NCBI GenBank assembly: GCA_026398135.1
Contig: JAPLTN010000037.1
Span: forward strand, 1-50,149
Source: Verrucomicrobiota bacterium
GTDB taxonomy: Bacteria > Verrucomicrobiota > Verrucomicrobiia > Opitutales > Opitutaceae
DNA: 50,149 bases
Direction: 5' to 3'
Below the pieces are notes generated by a model that saw only the letters and a list, made by a program, of their open reading frames with translations, made no database searches and had not been told where the DNA came from. Each line of letters begins with the position of its first letter. The first letter of the stretch is position 1. Position numbers and translations under genes: made by a program. Shown here in pieces: positions 15,797 to 28,245 of this stretch.

Positions 15797-17277
15797 ATGA
15801 TTTTTTCCGGGACGGCCGGGGTGGCGTCTTCGTGGTCGGCGGCGAGGACCCAGGTGTCTTTGGAGCCGCCGCCTTGGGAGCTGTTGACCACCAGGCTGCC
15901 TTTGCGGAGGGCGACGCGGGTGAGGCCGCCGGGCATGATTTTGATCGTCTGGCCGTTGAGGATGTAGGGGCGCAGGTCGATGTGGCGGCCTTCGATGACG
16001 TCGCCGCAGACGGCGGGGCAGCGGGAGAGGCCCAGGGTGGGCTGGGCGATGAATTTGCGCGGGTTGGCGATGATCTTGCCGCGGAATTCCTCGATCTGGG
16101 CACGTGTGCTGTGCGGGCCGACGAGCATGCCGTAGCCGCCGGCTTCATCGACGGACTTCACCACGAGTTTTTCGAGGTTGGCCAGGATGTAGGCCATGTC
16201 TTTTTCGTCGCCGGAGAGGAAGGTTTCCACGTTGGGCAGGAGGGCGTCCTGGCCGAGGTAGAACTTGATCATGCGCGGCACATAGTGGTACATCGCCTTG
16301 TCGTCGGCGACGCCGGTGCCGATGGGGTTACAGAGGGCGACGTTTCCCTTGCGGTAGGCTTCGAAGAGGCCGGGCACGCCGAGAAGGGAATCGGGGTTGA
16401 AAACGGTGGGGTCGAGGTAGTCGTCGTCGATGCGGCGGTAGATGACGTGGACGGGGGCGAGGCCGTCGGTGCGGCGCATGTAGACCTTGTCGTTTTCGAC
16501 CACGAGATCGGAGCCTTCGACGATTTCGATGCCCATCTGGCGGGCGAGGAAGCTGTGCTCGAAGTAGGCGCTGTTAAACACGCCGGGAGTCAGCAGCACG
16601 ACGGTGGGCTCGGGCACGTGGGCGGGGGCGAGGTGCAGCAAAAGGGCGAGCAGGTCGCTGGTGTAGGTCTCGACCGGGCGCACGCGGTAGTCGCGGATCA
16701 GGTTGGGGAAAACGCGCTTCATCACCTGGCGGTCTTCGAGCACGTAGGAAACACCGGAGGGGGTGCGGAGGTTGTCTTCTAGCACGCGGTAGGTGCCGTG
16801 TTGATCGCGGACGAGGTCGGTGCCGTTGATGTGGACGTAGAGGCTGCGGGCGACTGGGATGCCGACGAGTTCGGGGCGGAAGTTTTTCGAGGTCTCGACC
16901 ATCTCGCGGGGGACGATGCCCTCCTTGAGGATGCGTTGCTCGCCGTAGATGTCGGCGAGGAAAAGGTTGAGCGCTTCCATGCGCTGGCGCAGGCCGGCTT
17001 CGAGGTGCGTCCACTCGTGGGCGGGGATGATGCGCGGGATGAGGTCGAAGGGGAAAATCTTCTCCGTGCCCTTGTTGTCCGAATACACGGTGAAGGTGAC
17101 GCCGCGGTTAACAAAAGTCTGGTCGGCGGTGCGCTGGCGGGCGAGCAGGTCGCTGATGCCGTCCATCTGTCCGAAGCGTTCGAAAAGGCGCTGATAATGC
17201 GGACGCGGCCGACCGGGGGCGGCAAACATCTCGTCGTAGAATTTATCGGTATCGTAGGCGGCGAAAAGATCGGACAT
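15790..17277 (-). CDS. Circularly permuted type 2 ATP-grasp protein
   Basis: The 495-residue protein has the usual opening, with [18 protein letters not shown] and [20 protein letters not shown]. Later segments include [33 protein letters not shown] and [18 protein letters not shown]. Family members have a rearranged ATP-grasp fold and are predicted to form amide bonds using ATP, working with an alpha-E partner (14269-15243). The product is unknown. The start at 17277 ([17 protein letters not shown]) matches family N-termini. Confidence 0.92.
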   Translation of the reverse strand: MSDLFAAYDTDKFYDEMFAAPGRPRPHYQRLFERFGQMDGISDLLARQRTADQTFVNRGVTFTVYSDNKGTEKIFPFDLIPRIIPAHEWTHLEAGLRQRMEALNLFLADIYGEQRILKEGIVPREMVETSKNFRPELVGIPVARSLYVHINGTDLVRDQHGTYRVLEDNLRTPSGVSYVLEDRQVMKRVFPNLIRDYRVRPVETYTSDLLALLLHLAPAHVPEPTVVLLTPGVFNSAYFEHSFLARQMGIEIVEGSDLVVENDKVYMRRTDGLAPVHVIYRRIDDDYLDPTVFNPDSLLGVPGLFEAYRKGNVALCNPIGTGVADDKAMYHYVPRMIKFYLGQDALLPNVETFLSGDEKDMAYILANLEKLVVKSVDEAGGYGMLVGPHSTRAQIEEFRGKIIANPRKFIAQPTLGLSRCPAVCGDVIEGRHIDLRPYILNGQTIKIMPGGLTRVALRKGSLVVNSSQGGGSKDTWVLAADHEDATPAVPEKIIV

Positions 17278-17334
17278 GGCTGGAAGATAAAGTGGGCGAC
17301 GGGAATGGACTGGCCGGAGGTGGGCCGCGGGTGC

Positions 17335-17856
17335 TCAGGGAGTGGTGGTGGCGACGGAAGGAGCGGCGGCGGCAGGGGGGAGCGACCAGAGGAAACTTTG
17401 CTGCCGGGCGAGCTCCTGGCCACCGGCACCCAGGAGGCGAAGACGCCAGGCGGTGGGTTGAGTTTTCGCATCGGGCCAGTCGGAGCCGGTCAGACCGGCG
17501 AACACGGCGCGGGAGCCCTTGGGCAGGTTTACGGAAAAAAACTTCACCCGGGGGACGTCATCGCCCGGCACGATGTACTCCAAGGCGATAAGCGCTCCGG
17601 GTTGGGCACTCGGCAAATCGAAGCGCGTGAGGAAATAGTAACCGTCACGGGTTTCGGGCTGGCTGCGGACGATCAGCTCGGGGGCGCTTTCTTTGCCGCC
17701 GAAGTATTCCGCGATACGGGTGAACGACGCGGTGGTGCGGTAGGTGGGCCAAATGCGCGCGATTTTCGCCTCCGCCGCCGAGGCGAGGGCGGGCGCGAGG
17801 GCGAGAGCCAGCAAGGCGAAGGCACTTAACAACCGGGAAGGGGGGCATGAACGCAT
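17335..17856 (-). CDS. Secreted protein of unknown function
   Basis: The 173-residue protein has a signal peptide (about 1-27, Leu/Ala-rich, ending near ASAAEA). A beta-rich domain follows, with RIAEYFGGKESAPELIVRSQ and YYFLTRFDLP. I do not recognise the family. It lies 57 bp upstream of the ATP-grasp gene on the same strand, so it may be the first gene of that operon. The end is Ala/Pro/Thr-rich. Confidence 0.6.
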   Translation of the reverse strand: MRSCPPSRLLSAFALLALALAPALASAAEAKIARIWPTYRTTASFTRIAEYFGGKESAPELIVRSQPETRDGYYFLTRFDLPSAQPGALIALEYIVPGDDVPRVKFFSVNLPKGSRAVFAGLTGSDWPDAKTQPTAWRLRLLGAGGQELARQQSFLWSLPPAAAAPSVATTTP

Positions 17857-18186
17857 GGTGCTGGGCTAGATACGCAATGGCCGGGGACGGCACAAGGAGA
17901 GAGGAGAGGGATTTATTATGGTCGGTCGGACCGCAGGTCTTGTGCCACGAAGCCGGTCGCATGAGTCGAATAAATGACATGCCTGCGCCCCGATACAAAG
18001 TAACCCAATAGGTTACTTTGTATCGGGCGGCTGCGAGTTTGGGGAGGCGAGGCGGGGGGGCGTGGCGGATGCGGGCGAGGTGGATGCGGGCGAGGGGGCG
18101 AGGGGGCGGTATTTGCCGTATCCGCGTTCAGCATTGCTCCGTTGCGTCGCGCCTTAGTAATGCTCCCCTTTCACTTTTCCCCTGCG
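17857..18186. other. Divergent intergenic region upstream of uppS
   Basis: About 330 bp separate a minus-strand gene from uppS (plus). The stretch contains the palindrome at 17989-18027 and a two-copy 15-bp purine-rich repeat (GGATGCGGGCGAGG at 18067-18080 and 18082-18095). I see no credible gene. Confidence 0.55.
17989..18027. repeat. 17-bp palindrome with GTAACC...GGTTAC core
   Basis: The arms CCCGATACAAAGTAACC (17989-18005) and the exact complement (18011-18027) enclose CAATA. The core resembles the palindromes at 8940-8986 and 28205-28245, but the outer arms differ. Unlike those two, it lies between divergent genes rather than at a gene end. Confidence 0.8.
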
Positions 18187-18954
18187 ATGTCCAAACCCTC
18201 CGCCCTGCTTCCCGTGCCGACGCACGTCGCCATCATCATGGATGGCAACGGGCGCTGGGCGAAGCAGCGCAGCCTGCCCCGGATCGAGGGGCATAGGCGC
18301 GGGGTGGAGTCGGTGCGCACGGTGCTCGATGCCGCCCGCGCCATTGGCATTCCGGTGGTCACGCTTTATGCGTTTTCGGTCGAGAATTGGCGTCGTCCGG
18401 AGGATGAGGTGGGCGGGCTGATGGAGTTGCTGGAAACGTTTTTGCAGCGGGAAAAGGCCAGTCTGCTCAAGAACAACGTGCGCTTGCGCGCCATCGGCCG
18501 CACCGAAGCGCTGCCGCCACGGGTGCGGGCCGCCTTGCTCGATACCATCGGGGCCACGGCGCACTGTACTGCGCAGACCCTGGTTCTGGCGCTCAACTAT
18601 GGCGCGCGCACCGAGGTGCTCGACGCCGCCCGGGCTTACGCCGCGGCGGTCGCGGCGGGCACCGCTTCGTTGGATGACGCCAATGAATGGGAAGGGTTTG
18701 CGCGTCATCTTTACACTCACGATTTGCCCGACCCCGATCTGGTGATTCGCACTTCGGGCGAGACGCGGGTGAGTAACTTCCTGCTGCTGCAGGCAGCCTA
18801 CGCCGAATTTGTTTTCACGCCGGTGCTTTGGCCGGATTTCGGCCGCGCGGAGTTGGAGGCGGCGGTGGCGGATTATCGCCGTCGTGAGCGGCGTTTCGGG
18901 CAGACCGGCGAACAAGTCACCCTCTCTCCGGCCCTCGCGCCAACCATCATCTAA
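18187..18954 (+). CDS. uppS: Isoprenyl transferase (undecaprenyl diphosphate synthase)
   Basis: The 255-residue protein has the family signatures HVAIIMDGNGRWAKQR (with Asp19), YAFSVENWRRP, LVLALNYGAR and DLVIRTSGETRVSNFLL. It condenses isopentenyl diphosphate units into the C55 carrier lipid needed for peptidoglycan and O-antigen synthesis. The ATG at 18187 (MSKPSALLP) is chosen over an ORF start at 18142, whose leader is not family-like. It heads the uppS-cdsA-dxr-rseP operon, a common envelope gene order. Confidence 0.95.
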   Translation: MSKPSALLPVPTHVAIIMDGNGRWAKQRSLPRIEGHRRGVESVRTVLDAARAIGIPVVTLYAFSVENWRRPEDEVGGLMELLETFLQREKASLLKNNVRLRAIGRTEALPPRVRAALLDTIGATAHCTAQTLVLALNYGARTEVLDAARAYAAAVAAGTASLDDANEWEGFARHLYTHDLPDPDLVIRTSGETRVSNFLLLQAAYAEFVFTPVLWPDFGRAELEAAVADYRRRERRFGQTGEQVTLSPALAPTII

Positions 18955-18999
18955 CTTAACTCAAAACCGCAGCGCCTCGCGCGTTTGCGAATCCTTCCC

Positions 19000-19848
19000 G
19001 TGGGCAAACGCATTTTCAGCACCTTTTTTCTCTGGGCCATCATCATTGCTTGCGTGCACTTTTTTGGCACCACCGGCGCGATCTGGCTGATCGGCGCCGT
19101 GGGCGTGCTGACCCTGCGGGAGTTTTATCAAATGGTGCACCGCATGGGTTTGGACCCGTTTGATAAATTCGGCATGATTCTGGGCGCGTTGGTGATGCTG
19201 GCCCCGGCCTATGCGGAGAAACTGTTGCCTGCCTCGCCGGAGCTGGCCGCTCCGGGCACAATCCTCGCCGCCGCCGTGGTGGTGTTTGCCTTGCGTGTGC
19301 TGGGTGAACGCCGGCCCGAGAACCGGGTGGAAACCCTCGCGTGGTCGCTCTTCGGCGTGCTTTACGTTCCCTTCATGCTTTCCTACCTGGTGCGGGTGGC
19401 GGTGGTGACCGGGCCGCATGAAAAGACCGGGCTGATGCTGGCGATCTGGCTGATCGCGGTATCGAAGTTTTGCGATGTCGGAGCGCTGCTCTCCGGTCTT
19501 GCTTTTGGACGGCACAAGATGGCTCCCGGGATCAGTCCCAAAAAAACCTGGGAGGGGGCGGTTGGCGGCGTGCTTATTTCGGCTGGAGTGGGGGCGGTGC
19601 TGGCACATTTCCTGGCCGGATTTTATCCGACCAACTTTACCCCGCTGGTGGCGGCCTTGGTTGCCCTGCCCATCGCGGTGCTGGCGATTGTCTCGGATCT
19701 GATCGAGTCGGTGATCAAGCGCCGCGCCGACACCAAGGATGCGGGCCAGGCCATCCCCGGGATCGGCGGCATGTTTGATCTTTCCGACAGTCTTATTCTC
19801 ACCGCTCCGGTCGGCTACATCGCCTTCGCGTTGTTGCACGGCCTTTGA
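19000..19848 (+). CDS. cdsA: Phosphatidate cytidylyltransferase
   Basis: The protein (about 282 residues) has several hydrophobic helices. It also has the C-terminal CDP-alcohol synthase signature around KMAPGISPKKTWEGAVGG and IVSDLIESVIKRRADTKDAG, followed by IPGIGGMFDLSDS. It makes CDP-diacylglycerol, the precursor of most phospholipids. The start is uncertain: GTG at 19000, or an in-frame TTG at 18985. It lies 11 bp before dxr. Confidence 0.94.
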   Translation: MGKRIFSTFFLWAIIIACVHFFGTTGAIWLIGAVGVLTLREFYQMVHRMGLDPFDKFGMILGALVMLAPAYAEKLLPASPELAAPGTILAAAVVVFALRVLGERRPENRVETLAWSLFGVLYVPFMLSYLVRVAVVTGPHEKTGLMLAIWLIAVSKFCDVGALLSGLAFGRHKMAPGISPKKTWEGAVGGVLISAGVGAVLAHFLAGFYPTNFTPLVAALVALPIAVLAIVSDLIESVIKRRADTKDAGQAIPGIGGMFDLSDSLILTAPVGYIAFALLHGL

Positions 19849-19859
19849 GCTCCCGCGCC

Positions 19860-21044
19860 ATGTCTTCGGCTCCGTATCCGCGTCGTAAACGCGTTGCCCT
19901 GCTCGGCGCCACCGGTTCGGTGGGCGACAGCACCTTGCGGGTAATCCGCGCCCATCATGAGACGCTGGAGCTGGTCGCGGTGGCCGCGCATGGCAATGCC
20001 GACAAACTGCTGGGCATCGCGCGTGCCTTCGGGGTGCGGCATCTTGCGCTTTACGACGAGACGGCCGCCGCCGCGCTGCGCGCCGCCGGGCCGTCCGCCC
20101 TGCCGCCCGGTGCGGTGGTGCATGCGCCGGGCGTCGAAGGGCTGGAGCAGCTCGCCACTCTGCCCGAGGTGGACGTGGTGCTGGTCGCGGTGGTGGGCAC
20201 GGCGGGGCTGAGGCCCGCGCTGGCGGCGCTGGCGGCAGGCAAGGATCTGGCGCTGGCTTCGAAGGAGATTTTGGTTTTGGCCGGGTCGCATGTGCTGGCG
20301 GCGGCGAAAAAGTCCGGCGCTCGCCTGCTGCCGGTGGATTCGGAGCACAGCGCGGTTTTCCAGTGCATTGAAGGCCGGGCGCACGAGGAAGTGCGGCGGG
20401 TGATTCTGACCGCCTCGGGCGGGGCGTTTCGCGACTGGCCTTTCGCCAAACTGGCCGAGGCCACGGTGGCGGATGCGTTGAAACATCCGAATTGGTCGAT
20501 GGGGCCGAAGATCACGGTCGATAGCGCGACGCTGGCGAACAAGGGACTGGAACTGATCGAGGCGGCGGTGCTTTTCGGGCTGCGTCCGGAGCAATGCGCG
20601 GCGGTGGTGCATCCGCAGAGCATCGTGCACTGCCTGGTGGAGTTTACCGACGGGGCGATGCTGGCCCAGCTCTGCCCGCCCTCGATGACCTTTCCCATCC
20701 AGCACGCCCTGCTTTACCCGTCGCGGGGACGGCGGGGCACGGACCAGGCGCTCTCGCTTGACCGCTTGCTCACGCTGGAGTTTCGCCCGGCGGACGAAGG
20801 GCGTTTCCCGATGCTGCGGCTGGCGCGCGAGGCGATGGTTTGCGGCGGGGCCGCGCCGGCGGTTTACAATGCGGCCAACGAAGTGGCGGTGGCGGCGTTT
20901 CTGGCCGGACGGCTGCCCTTTCTGGGTATTGCCAAGGTGACCGAAGCCACCCTGGCGGCGGTGGGAAATGCGCCGGCGGGTGAACTTTCGGCGGTTCTGG
21001 CGGTCGATGCCGAAGCGCGGTCGTTTGCGGAACGGCAAATTTGA
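19860..21044 (+). CDS. dxr: 1-deoxy-D-xylulose 5-phosphate reductoisomerase
   Basis: The 394-residue enzyme has the NADPH-binding start RVALLGATGSVGDSTL and the active-site regions LASKEILVLAG, LPVDSEHSAVFQC and VILTASGGAFRDWP. WSMGPKITVDSATLANKGLE and a C-terminal YNAANEVAVAAFL follow. It makes 2-C-methyl-erythritol 4-phosphate in the non-mevalonate isoprenoid pathway, feeding uppS two genes upstream. I chose the ATG at 19860 because the alternative TTG at 19845 would overlap cdsA and add residues with no family match. Confidence 0.96.
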   Translation: MSSAPYPRRKRVALLGATGSVGDSTLRVIRAHHETLELVAVAAHGNADKLLGIARAFGVRHLALYDETAAAALRAAGPSALPPGAVVHAPGVEGLEQLATLPEVDVVLVAVVGTAGLRPALAALAAGKDLALASKEILVLAGSHVLAAAKKSGARLLPVDSEHSAVFQCIEGRAHEEVRRVILTASGGAFRDWPFAKLAEATVADALKHPNWSMGPKITVDSATLANKGLELIEAAVLFGLRPEQCAAVVHPQSIVHCLVEFTDGAMLAQLCPPSMTFPIQHALLYPSRGRRGTDQALSLDRLLTLEFRPADEGRFPMLRLAREAMVCGGAAPAVYNAANEVAVAAFLAGRLPFLGIAKVTEATLAAVGNAPAGELSAVLAVDAEARSFAERQI

Positions 21045-21105
21045 GGCCACGCTGACAGTCTTCACGTCCTGTCTGACTTAACTCACTACTCTCCACTTTC
21101 GCCCC

Positions 21106-22545
21106 ATGGATATTTTTCAAATTCTCAGTTCCAGCGCCTGGTCACTGCTCATGATCGCGGTCTTTTTCGGCGGCTCGATTTTCGTGCACGAGTTGGGGCA
21201 TTTCTGGGTGGCGAAAAAACGCGGCGTCAAGGTGGAGCGGTTCTCCATTGGGTTCGGTCCGGCGATTTTCAAATGGGTGGGCAAGGACGGAGTGGAATAC
21301 CGGCTCTCGTGGCTGCCGCTCGGTGGTTATGTGGCGCTGCCGCAACTGGCCGACATGCGCGGGTTGGAGGGCGAGCCCTCGGCGGAGACGGCGGCGCTGC
21401 CTTCGCCCGGCTACACCACGCGTATGCTGGTTTTCGGGGCGGGGGCGTTCATGAACATCGTGTTCGCCTTCGCGCTGGCGACGATCCTCTGGCAGGTCGG
21501 TTTGCCGGCCAATGCCGACACCCAGCGTACGAAGATAGGGCACGTGGCTCCGACTCTGAAGCTGGCGGATGGCCGTGAGGTGCCCAGCCCGGCCGCCGTC
21601 GCCGGCCTGCGGGCGGGCGATATGATCCTTGAGGTGGACGGCAACGAGGTGCGCACCTGGGACGAGATGCGGCAGATGTTGTTTACCGGTTCGGGTCGCA
21701 CGTCGGGCGGCGAGCCGCAGGCGCTGATCACGGTGAAACGCGGCGCGGAGACCTTGGTGTTGACCGCCCGTCCGGTGCTGACCGGCGACGAGGGGATGCG
21801 CACCCTGGGTGTCGCGCCCTGGCAGGAGTTGAAAATCGCCGAGGTGGCGGCGGACTCCGCCGCTGCGCGCGCCGGGCTGAAGGCCGGAGACCGGCTGGCC
21901 TCGCTGGATGGGGTGGCGTTGACGAGTTTTGGGCCATTCGGGGACGGCTTGCGCGCCGCCGCCGGTCGTGCGGTTGCGCTGGAGGTGGAGCGGGTCGGTA
22001 AACTCGTGCCGGTCACTTTGGAGGTGCCGGCCAAGGACAAACTGGCCGAGGGGCTGGGCATCGGTTTCGACGCGGAGGTCATCCTAATCCACCCGACGCC
22101 GTGGAAGCAGATTTCGGACAACGCCCGTATGACCCTGCGCACGTTTTCGAGTTTGCTGAGCCGCGACAGCGACGTGGGTATTTCCAAGTTAAGCGGGCCG
22201 ATCGGCATCGCGCGGGTGTTTCACCTGACGGCACAGACGGACATCCGGCTGGTGCTCTGGTTCACGATTTTGGTGAACGTGAATCTGGCGATTTTCAACC
22301 TGCTGCCACTACCGGTGCTGGATGGCGGGCACATGCTGTTTGCGACGATTGGCAAACTGCGCGGGCGGTCCTTGCCCATCGGGTTTATCCAGCGGGTGCA
22401 GACCGGCTTCGTCGCGCTGCTGTTTACGATGATGATCTACGTTACATTTTTTGACGTGCGCCGCATCGCTCGCGATGGCGCAAGCACGAAGGCGGAGACG
22501 GCGGAAAAGGCCGGGGCGGAGAAAACCGCCGAACCTGCGAAATAA
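21106..22545 (+). CDS. rseP: Site-2 intramembrane zinc protease RseP
   Basis: The 479-residue protein has the HELGH metal-binding motif at residues 28-32 in the first helix, GYVALPQL just after, and one or two PDZ-like regions (about 125-300). The third zinc ligand motif, LPLPVLDGGHM, lies near 400. It cleaves membrane-bound anti-sigma factors or signal peptide remnants. The C-terminal tail is Ala/Glu/Lys-rich and longer than usual. It follows dxr by about 60 bp, the common arrangement. Confidence 0.94.
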   Translation: MDIFQILSSSAWSLLMIAVFFGGSIFVHELGHFWVAKKRGVKVERFSIGFGPAIFKWVGKDGVEYRLSWLPLGGYVALPQLADMRGLEGEPSAETAALPSPGYTTRMLVFGAGAFMNIVFAFALATILWQVGLPANADTQRTKIGHVAPTLKLADGREVPSPAAVAGLRAGDMILEVDGNEVRTWDEMRQMLFTGSGRTSGGEPQALITVKRGAETLVLTARPVLTGDEGMRTLGVAPWQELKIAEVAADSAAARAGLKAGDRLASLDGVALTSFGPFGDGLRAAAGRAVALEVERVGKLVPVTLEVPAKDKLAEGLGIGFDAEVILIHPTPWKQISDNARMTLRTFSSLLSRDSDVGISKLSGPIGIARVFHLTAQTDIRLVLWFTILVNVNLAIFNLLPLPVLDGGHMLFATIGKLRGRSLPIGFIQRVQTGFVALLFTMMIYVTFFDVRRIARDGASTKAETAEKAGAEKTAEPAK

Positions 22546-22547
22546 GG

Positions 22548-22584
22548 CGAAAACCGCACCGACCAGCAGTCGGGGCGGTTTTCG
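22548..22584. terminator. Bidirectional terminator between rseP and gloA
   Basis: The arms CGAAAACCGC (22548-22557) and GCGGTTTTCG (22575-22584) are perfect complements, with an inner CCGAC/GTCGG pair (22559-22563 and 22569-22573). The stem carries AAAA on one side and TTTT on the other. It lies between convergent genes and so can end transcripts from both. Confidence 0.8.
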
Positions 22585-22591
22585 GAAAGCG

Positions 22592-22984
22592 CTATTTGGC
22601 GCGCTGGATCAGCTCGATTTCGTAGCCTTCGGGGGCGTCAAGGAAGGCGATGAGCGAGCCGCTGCCGGTCACGGTGGGACCGTCGGAGAGCGGGTAGCCT
22701 TTGGCGGCGGCTTCGGCGGCGAAGGCGGCCAAGTTTTCCACCTCGAAGGCGAGGTGGGTGAGGTCGGACTGGACTTTTACCGGCTCGGCTTTGCCGTCTG
22801 GCATCTGGCAGAGCTCGATCTCCTCGGTGGAATTGGGCGTGGCGAGAAACGCGAGCTGGGCGCCGCGCGGCGAGGTGTGCTGGCGCGACACCTTAAGGCC
22901 GAGCGCCTCGGTATAGAATTTGACCGAGGCGGCGAGGTCGTTGACGCGGTAGCGGGTGTGTAGGAGGCGGGTGACGGTGGGCAT
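22592..22984 (-). CDS. gloA: Lactoylglutathione lyase (glyoxalase I, VOC family)
   Basis: The 130-residue protein fits E. coli GlxI in size. Likely metal ligands are His9 (LLHTRYRV), Glu57 (EIELCQ), His77 (LTHLAFEV) and Glu124 (GYEIELI). It converts the methylglyoxal-glutathione hemithioacetal to lactoylglutathione. It starts 12 bp after gcvP on the same strand, so the two may be co-transcribed. Another VOC activity cannot be excluded, but all four ligands and the length support glyoxalase I. Confidence 0.88.
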   Translation of the reverse strand: MPTVTRLLHTRYRVNDLAASVKFYTEALGLKVSRQHTSPRGAQLAFLATPNSTEEIELCQMPDGKAEPVKVQSDLTHLAFEVENLAAFAAEAAAKGYPLSDGPTVTGSGSLIAFLDAPEGYEIELIQRAK

Positions 22985-22996
22985 GGAAAAGTGATA

Positions 22997-25921
<2,925 letters not shown>

Positions 25922-26004
25922 GGTTAGGCGGAGACCTTGCGCGCCGGAGGGCGCTCCGCAAACGGAAATAAGGGGCGGAATCGCGGTCGAGCTGCTCGGC
26001 TCGC

Positions 26005-26484
26005 TCAGGGGGTGCGTTTGGCGGCGATGGCGCGGAGTTCTTTGACGGCGAGCAGGTCTTTTTCGCGGCCGACGGCTTCTTTGGCGGTGATGAGGTCGGC
26101 GAGGGAGATGACGGAGTATGCGCGCCCGCCGATCTCGAAGATTTCCGCCTGGTCTCGCAGGCGGCGAAAATCGCCGACGCCTAGTACGGTGGAGAGCACA
26201 TCGACTATACCGTAATCGGTTTCCAGATAGAGGTTTTGCACCGGACCGAATTTGGGAAACTCCAGAAACGAGAGTTTTTGTGGCGTCATCCGGTGCTTGG
26301 GATTCCAGTCGGCGAGCAGGGTGCGTAGTTTTTCGACGGTGGAATCATTCAGCAGGACGCAAATGTCCAAGTCTCTGGTCATCAGGGACGAGCCATGAGT
26401 AACAGCGGCGAAGCCACCGATGATCACGAATTCGAGGCCGGAATCAGCGAGACGGTGGAGAAGCCGGTTGAAGTCTTGGATCAC
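26005..26484 (-). CDS. Nucleotidyltransferase-fold protein (MNT-like)
   Basis: The 159-residue protein has the nucleotidyltransferase start [15 protein letters not shown] followed by TRDLDICV, which supplies the paired acidic residues of the active site. A later acidic position is in [10 protein letters not shown]. Such small proteins occur in MNT-type toxin-antitoxin or phage-defence pairs and as stand-alone genes. The GTG at 26484 overlaps the upstream small gene by 41 bp, which implies coupling. I cannot tell toxin from antitoxin by sequence. Confidence 0.75.
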   Translation of the reverse strand: MIQDFNRLLHRLADSGLEFVIIGGFAAVTHGSSLMTRDLDICVLLNDSTVEKLRTLLADWNPKHRMTPQKLSFLEFPKFGPVQNLYLETDYGIVDVLSTVLGVGDFRRLRDQAEIFEIGGRAYSVISLADLITAKEAVGREKDLLAVKELRAIAAKRTP

Positions 26485-26653
26485 GGATTAAGCGGGCTTG
26501 CTGGAGTTCGAGGGCCATATCGAGGGCCAGGCTATGTTGGAGCCAGCGTTCGGCGGGAGAAAGGGCGAGATTGGACTCCAGCAGGCTGAGGTCGAAGCCG
26601 GCATTTTCCGCAGCCTTAAGGGCTGGATGGATGTCGGTTATCGGGGCTTCCAT
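26444..26653 (-). CDS. Small partner protein of the nucleotidyltransferase
   Basis: The 69-residue protein starts MEAPITDIHPALKAAEN and contains SPAERWLQHSLALDMALELQ, a helical segment seen in small genes preceding nucleotidyltransferase genes. The ATG at 26653 is preferred to an in-frame TTG at 26665. Its 3' end overlaps the next gene by 41 bp. A regulatory or targeting role for the nucleotidyltransferase is an inference. Confidence 0.6.
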   Translation of the reverse strand: MEAPITDIHPALKAAENAGFDLSLLESNLALSPAERWLQHSLALDMALELQQARLIRDPRLQPASPPSR

Positions 26654-26681
26654 GATGCGAAACAAATGGCGGCTCGGTGGC

Positions 26682-28106
26682 TCAGGTCAAACAGGCTCGG
26701 AAGGCGGCGTTGAGGGCGGCGCGGTCGAGGTTTTTGCCGATGAAGACCAAGGTGTTGGTGCGGGCGTCTTTGCCCCAGGGGCGGTCGAACTTGGCGTCGA
26801 AAAGCATGTGCACGCCTTGGAAAACGAGGCGGTTGGGCGAGCCTTTTACGGCGAGCACGCCTTTGCAGCGGTAGATGTCGCCGCCCTTGGTCTTGAGGAG
26901 CTCGCCGATCCAGTCGTTGAGCTTTTTGCCGTCCACCTCGCCCGGAGTGCTGATGCCGACGGAGGTGACGGCGTCGTTGTGGGTGTGGGCGGGGGCGAAG
27001 TCCTGTTGCCAGGCGGGTTTGACAGTCTGTCCCATGACCTCGATGTGGAGGGCGATCTCGCCGTGTTGCTCGAAGGCGACGTAGAGGCCGGGGGCGGCGA
27101 CGGGCAGGCGGAAACGGGCGTGGCCCTCGACGAGTTGCAGGCGGTGCAGCGTGGCGCCGGGGGTGACGGCATCGCCGGGGGCGACCTTGTTTTCCCAGTC
27201 GGCGAAGACATGCACGGCGGCGTCGCGGGCGGCGTCGAGATCGGGCGCGGAGAGGGATTTTACGGGGAGCAGGGCAAGGTCCATCTCGGGCTCGATCTCG
27301 TGGTGGTGGTCGTGGGTGCAGTCGTGGCCGTCAGCGTGGTCATGGTCGTGGTCGTTGCACTCGCCGGGGGCGTGGCCGATTTCGAGGGTGTGCTCGCCGG
27401 AGGGCAGGGCGTAGGCGCCGGCCCATTCGAAGGGGTATTCGGGAGCGAGGAACCGGGGGTTGAGCTCGGTGGCGCGGGAGAGGTTGAAACCGCCGACGTT
27501 GAGCACGGAGGCGAGGGGGACGTCGGCGTTTTGCGCGCGCAGGATGCGGGCGGCCGAATTCATGCGGCGGATACGGGCTTCGAGCTGGTCGAGCTCGGCG
27601 GGGGGAATAAGGTCGGATTTGTTGAGGATGAGCACGTCGGCGAAGGCGATTTGCTTCTGGGCCTCGTCGGTGTCGTCGATGTGCTGCCAGATGTGCTTGG
27701 CGTCCACCACGGTGACGATGCCGTCGAGGCGGAAGGCGGCCTTCATCTCGTCGTCGGTGAAGAAGGTTTGCGCGACGGGGCCGGGGTCGGCGAGGCCGGT
27801 GGTCTCGATGAGGATGCCGTCGAGCCGGTCCTTGCGTTTCATGAGGCGGCCGAGGATGCGGATGAGATCGCCGCGCACGGTGCAGCAGATGCAGCCGTTG
27901 TTCATCTCGAAGAGTTCCTCTTCGGATTGGATGACGAGCTGGTTGTCCACCCCGACCTCGCCAAACTCGTTTTCGATGACGGCGAGTTTTTTGCCGTGCT
28001 GCTCGGTAAGGATGCGGTTGAGCAGGGTGGTTTTGCCGGCGCCGAGGAAGCCGGTGAGCACGGTGACGGGAATGGGGGCGGGTGCGGTGGAGACGGGGGA
28101 GGACAT
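26682..28106 (-). CDS. CobW/COG0523-family GTPase (metallochaperone)
   Basis: The 474-residue protein has the P-loop GFLGAGKTT (19-27), the metal-binding CICC (72-75), the GTPase NKSD (162-165) and a CobW C-terminal domain. A His/Asp-rich stretch at about 245-270 ([19 protein letters not shown]) suggests binding of zinc, nickel or cobalt. Members hand metals to target proteins and are often made under zinc limitation. The start at 28106 (MSSPVSTAP) is chosen because the longer ORF adds a leader with no family match. No cobalamin genes are nearby, so a strict CobW role is unlikely. Confidence 0.88.
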   Translation of the reverse strand: MSSPVSTAPAPIPVTVLTGFLGAGKTTLLNRILTEQHGKKLAVIENEFGEVGVDNQLVIQSEEELFEMNNGCICCTVRGDLIRILGRLMKRKDRLDGILIETTGLADPGPVAQTFFTDDEMKAAFRLDGIVTVVDAKHIWQHIDDTDEAQKQIAFADVLILNKSDLIPPAELDQLEARIRRMNSAARILRAQNADVPLASVLNVGGFNLSRATELNPRFLAPEYPFEWAGAYALPSGEHTLEIGHAPGECNDHDHDHADGHDCTHDHHHEIEPEMDLALLPVKSLSAPDLDAARDAAVHVFADWENKVAPGDAVTPGATLHRLQLVEGHARFRLPVAAPGLYVAFEQHGEIALHIEVMGQTVKPAWQQDFAPAHTHNDAVTSVGISTPGEVDGKKLNDWIGELLKTKGGDIYRCKGVLAVKGSPNRLVFQGVHMLFDAKFDRPWGKDARTNTLVFIGKNLDRAALNAAFRACLT

Positions 28107-28204
28107 GGGCGGAAAGGAAAAGAACGCGGGAGGAGTGGGGCCGCAAGCCCGGCTGAGGTTCGGGCGGATGCGCGATCTGAGGCTGGCAGCGGCCACGCGG
28201 AGCG

Positions 28205-28245
28205 CCCCGGCAAAGTGTAACCAATTTGGTTACACTTTGCCGGGG
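28205..28245. repeat. Perfect 20-bp palindrome overlapping the antiporter stop codon
   Basis: Arms 28205-28224 and 28226-28245 are perfectly complementary around a central T. Twenty-five central bases (AAGTGTAACC to ACACTT) are identical to 8951-8975, while the outer stem is different but still paired. On the minus strand it encodes the last residues (GKV) and TAA of the antiporter gene. Confidence 0.85.

Noticed and set aside
18067-18095. Two-copy 15-bp purine-rich repeat
   Set aside because: Only two copies in high-GC DNA; too short to support a repeat element or regulatory claim.
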